From an uncultured Verrucomicrobiales bacterium (lineage in GTDB: Bacteria; Verrucomicrobiota; Verrucomicrobiia; Verrucomicrobiales; Akkermansiaceae): a DNA stretch of 64,000 nucleotides. The position numbers were made by a program, and so were the translations under genes. Shown here piece by piece: positions 47,478-55,954 of the stretch; positions within the stretch are counted from its first letter, which is position 1, and each line of letters opens with the position of its first letter. The stretch spans positions 1 to 64,000 of the forward strand of contig CALGJQ010000042.1 in the NCBI GenBank assembly GCA_937928545.1, read 5' to 3'. The notes beneath the pieces are model-generated. The model ran no database searches. It saw only the letters and a program-made list of their open reading frames with translations, and was not told the DNA's origin.

Positions 47478-49394
47478 CTATTGAACGAACATAAATTCGT
47501 GAGTTGCGACGAGGGCGGAAACGAGATTTTGGTAGCTCTCCTTGCTGCCATCGATGACATCACGCATGAGCATTTTCATCTCATCGTCACTTGGAGGACG
47601 GCTTAGGATTGCATAGTAAATGTAGCGGGTTTTGTCCGCTTCCGTCGTCCCCTTTTTAAGGGCGTCGTATACGGCAGCACCGCTATTCGCGACGACCATC
47701 TTCTCGACGTGACCATTCATGATCTCAAGAGTCTGAGCGACGTTTGCCTCAGTCGTCGCAGCCCCAATGAGCTCACGGTCAGACTGACCGAACTCACGGA
47801 GGAAGTGACCAGCAGGAGCAGGTGCGGCGAGCTCGGAAGCGCGCGCAATGCCCTTCGCTGGTCCGGGGCGTGACTTGGAAGCCATCATCATCATGTCTTC
47901 GTCACCGGCACTTCCGCCACCGGATTTGAAGTCTGCCATCAATGCTTCGGCATACTCACGATATTTTTCGGGGTCCTTGATTGATACCACCTCTTTGGAA
48001 AGCTGACCCATTGTCTTCTGACCTACGAGCACCGGACGATTATTGTAGTAGATATGGTCACTGAACTTTCGCTTAGCGAGTTTATCGGGCTTTTCCGCAA
48101 CAAGAGTCACGAGTGAGTCCCACATCTGCTCCGAGCTCATACGCTCAAGCTGACGTCCATTGAAAGCTTGAGGGACTCCCGCTTCAAAGGCCTTGGGGTT
48201 CGCCGCAAATTGGAAGGTCTTCGTTAACAAAAGAACATTTTGAAAGGCCTTAAGGTCATAGCCGAGGTCAACCATCAGGCGGCTAAGGTAATTGGTCAGC
48301 GCAGGAGAGGCGGTCTTATCTGGCTTCACGTATTCATCAACTGGGTAAGTCAATGGACTCCCCATGACACGCTCCCACATCCGGTTCACCGCAATGTAGT
48401 CAAAATTTGGATTCTCAGTGGTCATCCAGTCGGCAAACTCAACACGGGATTTCCCGCTATCCTTGCGATCTGAAGTCCGTATGCGTTTTCCAAACTGAGT
48501 TTTGCCACCAACCATTTCGCCGGGGTCTCCATCCTTATACTGGTAATCGCTAGGAAGCTTAATCCGTCCCGCTCCTTGGTCCTCAAGAGTGCCGTAGTGC
48601 ACATTATCGCGCAGCCAGTAAAAGACGCGACCGATATCAGAACGGCGGAAACCGTTTTCGTATTTTTTATCGTCATACCCTCTCATGGCCTTTCTCCAAA
48701 CTCCTTCGTTGATCTCACGCTGCCCGTGAGTGAAAGCTGCGAGTTCGAAGAAATCCATCCGCTCCCACTTGTTCGTAGGGCTATCGTGACACTGCGCACA
48801 CTCCAGACGCTCACCTGTGAAGATTTGCATCGTGATGGAAAGATTGTCCAAAGGCATCCCCTTGTCTCGGATGTAGTAACCAACGGCTCCATTCCCTTTT
48901 TCCCAAGCAATTCCCTTCGCAGAGATCAGACTGTGAGCAAACTTGTTCCAAGGAACGTTGTTTGCGACGGACTCCTGAATGAAGTTCATGTAGGGAGCCG
49001 AAAATGCTCCTGTTCCATTGGGTCCGTCATCCTTGGCACGGAGAAGATCGAATACATAGTTCTGCATGTGACTACGATATCCATCGCTCTGCAAAAGGTA
49101 GCCCGTCAGCATTTCCCGCTTATTTGGATCATCAATCTCCAAAAAGCTCGAAGCTTCTTCCAAGGTTGGAATCCGTCCTGCCGCAACCAAGAAACTACGA
49201 CGAAGGAAAGTCGGATCGTCAACCACTGCTGGAACCCCGAGCTTCTTTTTGCGGAAAATTTCAGCGACATACTTGTCGATATTAAGAGCCGCTTTTTTCA
49301 AGGCTTCGGGACTATTGGCCTTCCTAGCAGACTGCGCTGTTAAAGGAGTAATGATACTGCCAAGGAGCAGGGCGCTTAAAATTCGACTCTTCAT
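47478..49394 (-). CDS. DUF1549/DUF1553 domain exported protein
   Basis: 638 residues with a signal peptide (about 1-21). DUF1549 occupies about 35-240 (DDPTFLRRSFLVAAGRIPT, NNVPWNKFAHSLIS, FTGERLECAQCHDSPTNKW) and DUF1553 about 310-600 (VNRMWERVMGSPLTYPVDEY, RLMVDLGYDLKAFQNVLLLTKTFQ, QLERMSSEQMWDSLV). Cys199-x2-Cys202-His203 fits a c-type heme or metal site. No cytochrome C N-terminal (PSCyt) domains are fused, so it is the short form. It is the first gene of the pair with DUF1501 and is preceded by a good promoter (49449-49476). The leader TTCCCAACCAAA has no Shine-Dalgarno sequence. Confidence 0.92.
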   Translation of the reverse strand: MKSRILSALLLGSIITPLTAQSARKANSPEALKKAALNIDKYVAEIFRKKKLGVPAVVDDPTFLRRSFLVAAGRIPTLEEASSFLEIDDPNKREMLTGYLLQSDGYRSHMQNYVFDLLRAKDDGPNGTGAFSAPYMNFIQESVANNVPWNKFAHSLISAKGIAWEKGNGAVGYYIRDKGMPLDNLSITMQIFTGERLECAQCHDSPTNKWERMDFFELAAFTHGQREINEGVWRKAMRGYDDKKYENGFRRSDIGRVFYWLRDNVHYGTLEDQGAGRIKLPSDYQYKDGDPGEMVGGKTQFGKRIRTSDRKDSGKSRVEFADWMTTENPNFDYIAVNRMWERVMGSPLTYPVDEYVKPDKTASPALTNYLSRLMVDLGYDLKAFQNVLLLTKTFQFAANPKAFEAGVPQAFNGRQLERMSSEQMWDSLVTLVAEKPDKLAKRKFSDHIYYNNRPVLVGQKTMGQLSKEVVSIKDPEKYREYAEALMADFKSGGGSAGDEDMMMMASKSRPGPAKGIARASELAAPAPAGHFLREFGQSDRELIGAATTEANVAQTLEIMNGHVEKMVVANSGAAVYDALKKGTTEADKTRYIYYAILSRPPSDDEMKMLMRDVIDGSKESYQNLVSALVATHEFMFVQ

Positions 49395-49448
49395 TTTGGT
49401 TGGGAACGTTTTTGGAAAAAGACCTTTCGTTGAAAGATCACCCCAAAG

Positions 49449-49476
49449 AGTAAAAAAAAGGAACCCTCTCTGTCAA
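49449..49476 (-). promoter_or_regulatory. Sigma-70-type promoter of the DUF1549-DUF1501 pair
   Basis: On the minus strand a perfect -35 TTGACA (49471-49476) and a -10 TTTACT (49449-49454) are 16 bases apart. The expected start of transcription leaves a leader of about 48 bases before the ATG at 49394. Confidence 0.5.
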
Positions 49477-49516
49477 ATCAGGAGATCTTAAAAGAATCGC
49501 CCTTAAAACCAGTGAT

Positions 49517-50647
49517 TTAGGGCGCATAAAGCCCTTCAATTGACTGAAAATAGGCCACCCACAACTGCCAGCCACCGAAAAGCCAAGTTAGGCCCCCTAA
49601 AGCCAAGAAAGGCCCGTAGGGTAAGGGTTTCCCAAAGCCTACTTTCGCCACCGTCGCCGCGATAATTGCGTAAATGGAGCTCGAAAAGATGACGAAAATC
49701 ACCGACGGCCATCCCAAAAAGGCCCCAATCATTCCCAACAAGTGAGGGTCCCCCATTCCCATCGCTTCTCGAGGAATCGAGACTTTCGTCGCTTTTCCCT
49801 CCAGCGATTTCAAATCCTCAATCGTCCACTTCTGCTCCCCAATCGAAAAATCATCCTTCCGAATCACAATCTCTTTCGCGGGCTGGCGCTTCCCATCAAC
49901 TTTGAATCCATGCCCCTCAATCACCAAGCGATCCGTGCTCCGGAAGAAAAGATCATCCCACGAATACCCCTCCTCCCCAATCACCCAGTGAAGCTGCTCA
50001 CATTCCTCAAATCCCTCCTGCAACTTCCACTCGGTCGCTTCGTCAAAGTCCATCTTAAGCCGCCCCCAAATCAACTTACCTAGCATCACCACCAACCACA
50101 GCGAGCCAAAACCCACGAACCAACCCAGAGCGGCAGTGCGCAGACCAAGCCACTTGCTAGGATCGATCGAGGTGAAAACCTCATTCGTCAGATCTAAAAG
50201 TCGAGGCGCCCAAAGACTCCCCACCAAAGCGATCACCACTCCCGCCGTAGTCCATGAAATCGGGATCAACTGATGCTCGGCATCGATAAAGGAAACCGTG
50301 ACCAAAATCGTAAACATCACGATGGCCAGAATGGCACTGACCATCGGGAAAAAATACCACGCCGCAAAATAAAGCGCGCCCGTCAAGGCCTCGACCAAGA
50401 GATACCTCACCGCGATCGGCGCAGAGCAGGACCGGCATTTCCCCCGCTGAAGAAGCCAGGTCACAATGGGCAAATTCTGCCAAGCTGGTAGCGTCGTCTT
50501 ACAATGCGGACAAAAAGAACGCTTAGGATCATTCACCGAAAGCCCGCGCGGAAGCCGATGAATCGCAACATTCAAAAACGAACCCACGCAAAGACCGATG
50601 AACACGATTCCCACGCCCATGACCCCGCTTTTCCAAATCTCTTCCAC
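49517..50647 (-). CDS. Prepilin peptidase (A24) with a large internal insertion
   Basis: 376-residue inner-membrane aspartic protease that cleaves and usually N-methylates type IV prepilin/pseudopilin leaders. The N-terminal methylase-type region has GSFLNVAIHRLPRG and the zinc-type cysteines Cys46, Cys49, Cys71 and Cys74. Catalytic aspartates are Asp122 in SFIDAEHQLIP and Asp300 in GMGDPHLLG; the residue after GMGD is Pro, not the usual Val/Ile. About 95 residues (198-294), hydrophilic and beta-rich (ECEQLHWVIGEEGYSWDDLF), are inserted before the second aspartate. No pilus genes are adjacent. It follows the DUF420 gene by 58 bases. Confidence 0.92.
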   Translation of the reverse strand: MEEIWKSGVMGVGIVFIGLCVGSFLNVAIHRLPRGLSVNDPKRSFCPHCKTTLPAWQNLPIVTWLLQRGKCRSCSAPIAVRYLLVEALTGALYFAAWYFFPMVSAILAIVMFTILVTVSFIDAEHQLIPISWTTAGVVIALVGSLWAPRLLDLTNEVFTSIDPSKWLGLRTAALGWFVGFGSLWLVVMLGKLIWGRLKMDFDEATEWKLQEGFEECEQLHWVIGEEGYSWDDLFFRSTDRLVIEGHGFKVDGKRQPAKEIVIRKDDFSIGEQKWTIEDLKSLEGKATKVSIPREAMGMGDPHLLGMIGAFLGWPSVIFVIFSSSIYAIIAATVAKVGFGKPLPYGPFLALGGLTWLFGGWQLWVAYFQSIEGLYAP

Positions 50648-50705
50648 TCGGGAAAACTACTCACGAAGCGGCTTCTGATCAAGCCAGCAGCACCTATCCC
50701 TCCCG

Positions 50706-51320
50706 CTAAGGTAGGTAGTAAGGCTTTAGCATCCAGTAACAAATCGGCCCCGTCACCGCGACATAGAGCCAAAGCGGAAAGACCCTTCGAGCGAGCTTCT
50801 TGTGCTTCGCAAAATCGCGCGTCCAAGCATGGACAAAAGTCATCAGAATCATCGGGAAACTCACTGCGGCCGCTACGATATGGCTGATCAAAATCACCAA
50901 GTAGAGATAGCGCAAACCACCCACCGCATTTTGCTCCGCTGGATCGATTTTATAGTTCCCATCGATATCGCCAAACTTCGTCTCAGGCATCGTGAAATGA
51001 TAAACGACGTAGCAAACTAGAAAAATTGAAGAGAGTAGCAAAGCCGCCGTCATGCAGCGTTGATGCGCTTTGTATTGCTTTCGAACAACGCACCACAGCC
51101 CGCCCAAAAGACAGGCCGCCACCAAGGTATTGATCAAGGCCACCACGCTCGGCAGCATCTTTATGTAGGCCTCAACCTCTAAGGATTGCGTGAATTTATA
51201 CTTCGAACGCATTGCGATCACTAGGCCCAGAACAACGATCGTAACAATCCACACGACCACCTTCAGGACCTTCGCACGGCCCTCTAAAATCGGCTGATTA
51301 AGAAGAGAAGAATCACTCAT
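50706..51320 (-). CDS. DUF420 membrane protein
   Basis: 204 residues with five to six membrane helices. VYHFTMPETKFGD, LVILISHIVAAAVSFPMILM and the ending FPLWLYVAVTGPICYWML match DUF420. Members commonly sit in cytochrome-oxidase assembly clusters, and the family includes a protein implicated in oxidase assembly in Bacillus/Staphylococcus. The start overlaps the upstream SCO-like gene by 4 bases, consistent with a shared role. Confidence 0.87.
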   Translation of the reverse strand: MSDSSLLNQPILEGRAKVLKVVVWIVTIVVLGLVIAMRSKYKFTQSLEVEAYIKMLPSVVALINTLVAACLLGGLWCVVRKQYKAHQRCMTAALLLSSIFLVCYVVYHFTMPETKFGDIDGNYKIDPAEQNAVGGLRYLYLVILISHIVAAAVSFPMILMTFVHAWTRDFAKHKKLARRVFPLWLYVAVTGPICYWMLKPYYLP

Positions 51321-51994
51321 GACTTTGGCTCCTTGAGCTCACGAAGAGCTTCCTTAATTTCATCTCGCAATTGATCAATTGGCAATCCTTCGTCCCATTT
51401 GTGAACGAGGGTATTCCCCCGATAAACTTGAATCCCCAAATCATGCGCCCAACGTCCCTTCGAAGCAATTTCCGCCGGCTCAAAGCGCTCCAAGATGGTC
51501 GTGAAGAACATCTTCTCCGTCATGAAATTCCACAACTTCTCGCGATCCGCTTTTAAAAACCACCAGTTCTCCGCATCCGCACTGAGACGATCGCGAACGT
51601 CCGCCAACTTCTCTTCCGTATCATCTTCCGGATCGACCGAAAAACAGGCCACCATGAAGTCCTCGTTGCCTTTGAACTCCTTGTAAATTTCCAACAAGTG
51701 CTTGGCATTCCGTTCCGCGCACATGGGGCAAGCCGCATAGAACTGAACCGCCAACCAGACTTTATCATTGAGATCCGAGAGCATCACCTTCGAGCCATCC
51801 TGACGCTCCAACTCAATGTCAGCCTCCAAGACCGCCATCTCATCAACCTGCTCTTTCCCGACACCAGTTGCCGCAGGAGCTTCACGTCGCTTCTCTTTCT
51901 TCAGCCCCGCCAGAAGGAAGGACATGCCTAAAATCAAAACTGAAATCACTGCAACCCCGGCATAGATGAGGGTAATTTTCTTTTTATCGGTCAT
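51317..51994 (-). CDS. SCO1/SenC-like membrane-anchored thioredoxin-fold protein
   Basis: 225 residues: one N-terminal membrane helix (about 8-30) and a periplasmic thioredoxin-like domain. The redox motif is Cys89-Pro-Met-Cys92 in FYAACPMCAERN, a CxxC rather than the CxxxC of classical SCO proteins. ACFSVDPEDDTEEKLADVRD matches the SCO segment after the second strand, and a late His occurs in GRWAHDLGIQVYRG. A copper-delivery or thiol-reductase role in building the oxidase CuA site is inferred. It overlaps genes on both sides by 4 bases. Confidence 0.82.
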   Translation of the reverse strand: MTDKKKITLIYAGVAVISVLILGMSFLLAGLKKEKRREAPAATGVGKEQVDEMAVLEADIELERQDGSKVMLSDLNDKVWLAVQFYAACPMCAERNAKHLLEIYKEFKGNEDFMVACFSVDPEDDTEEKLADVRDRLSADAENWWFLKADREKLWNFMTEKMFFTTILERFEPAEIASKGRWAHDLGIQVYRGNTLVHKWDEGLPIDQLRDEIKEALRELKEPKS

Positions 51995-52773
51995 TTTTGG
52001 CCTTTCTCGTCAGGGTTTTCGTAGAGGTATCGAACCGACCCAATCAACATCTCGCGCAAAAGCGGAGTGCTCATCGGAAGTGGGCGGACCTCATCCTTAG
52101 AATGAGTCTTCAGAGCCTCGGCGCGCTCTTTCTCAAAACGGGCCACTTTTTCAAAATCCCAGCCTCGCGAAAATCCCGGCCACCCCCTCACGTGAAGGTG
52201 TTGATCAAGGAGGACGATCCGAGAGTCATAGCCGAATTTTCCATCCTTCTCCGTCGGCGTGATATTGAAACGCATCTTCGCTTTCAAAAACGAGCGCAAG
52301 GAGGACTTTCCTTCCTCATTCGCAACCACCCGCATCACTTCAGGCTCCGCCCCATATTCGGAAAGAAGCCCGCTCATTTTCTCCGGCTCGGCATTTGAGC
52401 CATCGAGCACAAAGACCAAGATCCGCGGTTTCTCGGGAGCATCTTTGAATGCTTCCATCACCTCTTTCAAAGCCCCTAAGGAAGGCTGCGACTCGGCCTG
52501 CGGCGTCATCGAAAGCGTCATCGCGAGGGTGACGTGACCCTTAAGTTCTTGGAGATTCCTCAGCTTTCCATCAGCCGTCAGCAACTCAACCTCTGGCTCC
52601 GTAATCTTGGTCAAAAGACTCGGACGCTCACTATTATAAGTCCGCTCCTGATAGCGCCGATAGGCAAAGCTAAGCACAAGCCCGCTAATCACCATGAAGA
52701 TCACGAGCTTAAACGCGGTCGCTCGTAACTTCTTCGGATCCCGTTCGGCGGGCTCTAGTTTGCTGACATCCAC
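51991..52773 (-). CDS. SCO-like membrane-anchored protein lacking all cysteines
   Basis: 260 residues: a membrane helix (about 21-40), then a domain with SCO/thioredoxin-like layout (EVELLTADGKLRNLQELKGH at the start, VLLDQHLHVRGWPGF near the end, as in SCO VYLIDPEG-type strands). The position of the metal-binding cysteines is occupied by LSMTPQAESQPS, and there is no Cys anywhere in the protein. It therefore cannot bind copper in the SCO manner and may act as a partner or scaffold. It lies between ctaB (17-bp gap) and the Cys-containing paralogue (4-base overlap). Confidence 0.75.
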   Translation of the reverse strand: MDVSKLEPAERDPKKLRATAFKLVIFMVISGLVLSFAYRRYQERTYNSERPSLLTKITEPEVELLTADGKLRNLQELKGHVTLAMTLSMTPQAESQPSLGALKEVMEAFKDAPEKPRILVFVLDGSNAEPEKMSGLLSEYGAEPEVMRVVANEEGKSSLRSFLKAKMRFNITPTEKDGKFGYDSRIVLLDQHLHVRGWPGFSRGWDFEKVARFEKERAEALKTHSKDEVRPLPMSTPLLREMLIGSVRYLYENPDEKGQK

Positions 52774-52790
52774 TTCGGGCGAACGCTAAC

Positions 52791-53726
52791 TCAACTCCAC
52801 GTAAAGGCAAGGCCGAGCAACACCACTGGAAGATAGATTAAAGTTCCAAAAAAAGCCTTCCGCATCGGAGCTCGCTCGCCCGAGGCTCGATAGGTCAAAA
52901 TCGGCCGCATTAAATAGACCACCAGAATGCTGTGCGCAATCGCCACCCACCAAGGAAAAAGCCCCGTCACTGCCCCTGCAATGACCAAGCCAATCAAGCA
53001 GAGCGAAAAGCCCATAAACAGCTTCACAGTCTTCCCACCCGAGACATCGCCATTCGACCACATTTGATAACCCGCCTCCTCATATTCCTCCCGACAAAGC
53101 CAACTGATCGCCACGAAGTGCGGAAGCTGCCAGAAAAAGAGCAGGGCAAAGAGAAACCAGCCACCCCAAGCCGCCCAATCACCACCCGCGCCCACCCAGC
53201 CCATCAAAGGAGGAATCGCTCCGGGAATCGCTCCGACCAAAGTATTCGTAGAATGCCATTTCTTCATCGGCGTGTAGACGAAGACATAAATCGCAATCGT
53301 TGCTGCCGCTAAAATCGCCGCCGTCCCATTCACCATGATTTGCAGGTGAATCACCCCAAAGGCCGCCAAGCCCCAACCGATCCCAAAAGCCTTAATCACC
53401 CCCATCCGCTTCGAAGGCAAAGGACGATCAGAAGTCCGCGCCATCCGCGCGTCATCCTCGATCTCCATCAACTGATTAAAAGCCGCCGAACCAAAAGCCG
53501 CCGCCGCCGTTCCGATCAAGGTATGGAGTAAAAGCCACCAATTCCCGCTCATCCCACCTTCCCCTTGCGCTGCCAAAAAGAAGCCGAAAAGGGTCGTCAC
53601 AAGGACAAAGGTATTCAGTCGCAGCTTAGTAAGAACTTGTAGGTCCTTACTAAAACTCGGAGGAACGGTTGATGACTCTTTCTCGGACAAGGCGCGGAGT
53701 GTGACCTCGCTCGCCTCTTCCCGCAA
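52791..53726 (-). CDS. ctaB: Protoheme IX farnesyltransferase (heme O synthase)
   Basis: 311-residue UbiA-family membrane enzyme that adds farnesyl to heme b for heme-copper oxidases, with about eight hydrophobic segments. The prenyl-diphosphate motif is NQLMEIEDDARMARTSDRPL, where two of the usual three aspartates of NxxxDRDID are Glu. TPMKKWHSTNTLVGAIPGAI and FFWQLPHFVAISWLCREEY are strongly CtaB-like. The start is uncertain: TTG at 53726 gives the length shown and no ATG lies in the N-terminal region. It is first in the oxidase-assembly operon; the oxidase subunits are not in the window. Confidence 0.92.
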   Translation of the reverse strand: MREEASEVTLRALSEKESSTVPPSFSKDLQVLTKLRLNTFVLVTTLFGFFLAAQGEGGMSGNWWLLLHTLIGTAAAAFGSAAFNQLMEIEDDARMARTSDRPLPSKRMGVIKAFGIGWGLAAFGVIHLQIMVNGTAAILAAATIAIYVFVYTPMKKWHSTNTLVGAIPGAIPPLMGWVGAGGDWAAWGGWFLFALLFFWQLPHFVAISWLCREEYEEAGYQMWSNGDVSGGKTVKLFMGFSLCLIGLVIAGAVTGLFPWWVAIAHSILVVYLMRPILTYRASGERAPMRKAFFGTLIYLPVVLLGLAFTWS

Positions 53727-53794
53727 TCCCGAGTGTGTGAGATTTACGATTTTTCCTTTTCGTCCGCGCTCAGATTACCGACAGTCCCTAGCAG

Positions 53795-55453
53795 ATGAGT
53801 GACAAGGACCAATATCAGCGCGAACTCGAGGTCATCGAGGAAGTTAAGGACAAAGGAGCCCTCGGGAAATTCTTCGGCTATGCGAAAATCTCCGGCCCCG
53901 GCTGGCTCCAAGGTGCCATTACTCTAGGAGGCGGATCGCTCGCAGGCGCGCTCTATCTCGGCGTGGTCTCCGGCTACGACCTGCTCTGGGTCCAGCCTCT
54001 CGCCATGATTTGCGGCATCATTATGCTTTCCGCGATCGCCTACGTCACCCTTTCCACTGAGCAGCGTCCGCTTCAATTGATCAACAAGCACCTCCACCCT
54101 CTGCTCGGCTGGTCTTGGTTAATCGCCACCATCATGGCGAACATCGTTTGGACCATGCCACAGTTCTCCCTCGGCACTGCCGCGATCCAACAAAACCTGC
54201 TGGGGACCGAAAACTTCCAATGGCCCATCATTGTCGTCCTCTTTGTCATCGGACTCTACGTCAACTACCTCTATCAGGCCGAAGGAGGTGGAGCCAAGCT
54301 CTTCGACCGCATTATTAAAGTCATGGTCGGACTAATCGTGATCTCCTTCTTCGCAGTGGTCATCAGCCTCGTTTCTTCAGGCAGCTTAAAATTTGGATCC
54401 GTCCTCGGCGGCTTCATTCCAGACCTCTCGCTCCTCACATCTAGTTCTTCGACCTTTGCCTCAGATATTGCCGCTTCTTCTAACCCTGAGTGGTGGGAGA
54501 AATATATCGTAAGCACCCAAAAATCTAAGATCTTCGCGGCCTTCGGAACTGCCGTCGGGATCAACATGACCTTCCTCCTCCCCTACACTCTTTTGAAAAA
54601 GAAGTGGGGAGCCAAGCATCGCGGACTTTCCATCACCGACCTTTCCATCGGCCTCTTTGTCCCCTTCTTCCTCGCTACCGCCTGTGTCGTCATCGCCTCC
54701 GCTTCATCCTTCCATGGCAAGACTGAGGACGTCGATCCTCTCAAAACCTACCCGACTCTTGCTAAAATGGAGACTGTAGGAGCTCTCGTAAAAGAACTCC
54801 CCAACAACACTGAGGAAGAAAAGAAGATCTGGAATGACACCATCGCTAATGCTCCCGTGCTCAAGGAAGCTGACTACAAGCTCGCCGCCATGCTCCACTC
54901 CCGTGATGCTGGCGCGCTCGCCATCACTTTGAAGCCCTTCACTGGCGAAGTGGTCGGACAAAAAGTCTTCGGTCTCGGAGTCCTCGGCATGGCCATTTCC
55001 ACCATCATCATTCTCATGCTGATTAATGGCCTCGCCTTCCAAGAACTCCTCGGAAAAGCGATGGGATCAAAGCCCGCCTATTTCTTAGGCTGCACCATCT
55101 CAGGGCTCTCGGGTTGCCTCTTCCCCTTCTTCTGGTCCGGCCAAAGTAAAGCCGCCCTCGCCATCCCAACCTCCGTCATCGGAGGCTCACTCATTCCAAT
55201 CGCCTACTTTACTTTCTTCCTTCTCATGAACTCGAAGAAGGTCCTCGGAGACAAACGCCCGGAAGGCACCGCACGCATCATTTGGAATATCCTCATGATC
55301 TTCGCCACCACCGTCGCCACCATTGGCACTTGGTGGGCCACCTCCGGAAAGACCTTCGGTGACTTCCCAGCAGGGATGGTCGGAATGGGATTCCTTGCCC
55401 TCCTCTTTGTGGTCGGCACCGCTTCCTTCATCATCAAAGAAAAGAAAGCCTAA
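53795..55453 (+). CDS. Nramp-type divalent metal transporter
   Basis: 552 residues with about 11-12 membrane helices, and a soluble insert at about 300-385. ISGPGWLQGAITLGGGSLAG is the first helix region in the place of the Nramp DPGN motif, which is not conserved. Later segments (AAFGTAVGINMTFLLPYTLL, FGLGVLGMAISTIIILMLIN) follow the Nramp plan. This divergent Nramp-like group is common in Planctomycetes and Verrucomicrobia, and the metal it carries is unclear. It is divergent from ctaB across 68 bases. Confidence 0.8.
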   Translation: MSDKDQYQRELEVIEEVKDKGALGKFFGYAKISGPGWLQGAITLGGGSLAGALYLGVVSGYDLLWVQPLAMICGIIMLSAIAYVTLSTEQRPLQLINKHLHPLLGWSWLIATIMANIVWTMPQFSLGTAAIQQNLLGTENFQWPIIVVLFVIGLYVNYLYQAEGGGAKLFDRIIKVMVGLIVISFFAVVISLVSSGSLKFGSVLGGFIPDLSLLTSSSSTFASDIAASSNPEWWEKYIVSTQKSKIFAAFGTAVGINMTFLLPYTLLKKKWGAKHRGLSITDLSIGLFVPFFLATACVVIASASSFHGKTEDVDPLKTYPTLAKMETVGALVKELPNNTEEEKKIWNDTIANAPVLKEADYKLAAMLHSRDAGALAITLKPFTGEVVGQKVFGLGVLGMAISTIIILMLINGLAFQELLGKAMGSKPAYFLGCTISGLSGCLFPFFWSGQSKAALAIPTSVIGGSLIPIAYFTFFLLMNSKKVLGDKRPEGTARIIWNILMIFATTVATIGTWWATSGKTFGDFPAGMVGMGFLALLFVVGTASFIIKEKKA

Positions 55454-55490
55454 GAAATCACCAACTTGAGTCGTTCCTGAAACTGCGACC

Positions 55491-55862
55491 ATGGCCTCGA
55501 ATCCTTATCAAGCTCCCCTCGATGGTGAGCTTGATCTGGTTCAGGGCGATCCCTTCCCCGAGTGGACCACTTGGAAAATGGTCGCCCTTTTCTTTCTTCC
55601 AGCCGCTTTCCTTTTCATCGCACTCCTCGGAGCCGTTTTAAAAATCACGCCGCTCGTGATCTCTGGCTTTGTCATCTGTGGCTGTGCCGCTCTCGCCGTC
55701 ACCCTCTTCAGTGCTCGCGTTCATCAACGTCGTCAAAATGGGAGCCGTGCCTTCTTCTTTTTGATGACTCTCGTCTACCTCATCGCTCAGATTTTCGCCA
55801 TCTTCCTCGCCATCGCTTGTATCACGGTGATCATGGAAAACTTCGTCCATCGCTCCAGCTAA
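55491..55862 (+). CDS. Small membrane protein with N-terminal NPYQAP motif
   Basis: 123 residues, with a cytoplasmic N-terminus MASNPYQAPLDGE and about three hydrophobic helices (31-53, 56-75 and 90-115). NPYxxP starts are frequent in uncharacterised membrane proteins of Planctomycetes and Verrucomicrobia. I recognise no family. It follows the Nramp-like gene by 37 bases and is followed by a palindrome and a terminator. Confidence 0.7.
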   Translation: MASNPYQAPLDGELDLVQGDPFPEWTTWKMVALFFLPAAFLFIALLGAVLKITPLVISGFVICGCAALAVTLFSARVHQRRQNGSRAFFFLMTLVYLIAQIFAIFLAIACITVIMENFVHRSS

Positions 55863-55864
55863 CC

Positions 55865-55893
55865 CGGAGCGACGGCGTCCCGCCGCCACTCCG
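55865..55893. repeat. GGAG-footed palindromic extragenic element
   Basis: GGAGCGACGGCG-TCC-CGCCGCCACTCC forms a 12-bp stem with two mismatches, extended by an outer C-G pair, only 2 bases after a stop codon. It resembles REP-type palindromes and differs in sequence from the two hairpin-plus-tandem-repeat elements elsewhere in the window. Confidence 0.55.
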
Positions 55894-55897
55894 TGCC

Positions 55898-55936
55898 CAA
55901 AAAAAACCTCGGCACACGAAGACGTGGCCGAGGTTT
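55898..55936 (-). terminator. Intrinsic terminator of the SNF2 helicase gene
   Basis: On the minus strand AAACCTCGGC pairs with GCCGAGGTTT (10 bp) around an ACGTCTTCGTGT-type loop and runs into a T8 tract. It stands about 20 bases after the helicase stop. On the plus strand it may also end the small membrane-protein transcript, though only TTT follows there. Confidence 0.85.
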
Positions 55937-55954
55937 GCTTAAATTTATGGGAGT

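Noticed and set aside
48770..48800. CAQCH in the DUF1549 protein as evidence for a cytochrome c
   Set aside because: A single CxxCH is typical of DUF1549 itself and there is no cytochrome fold around it. It is kept only as a possible heme or metal site.
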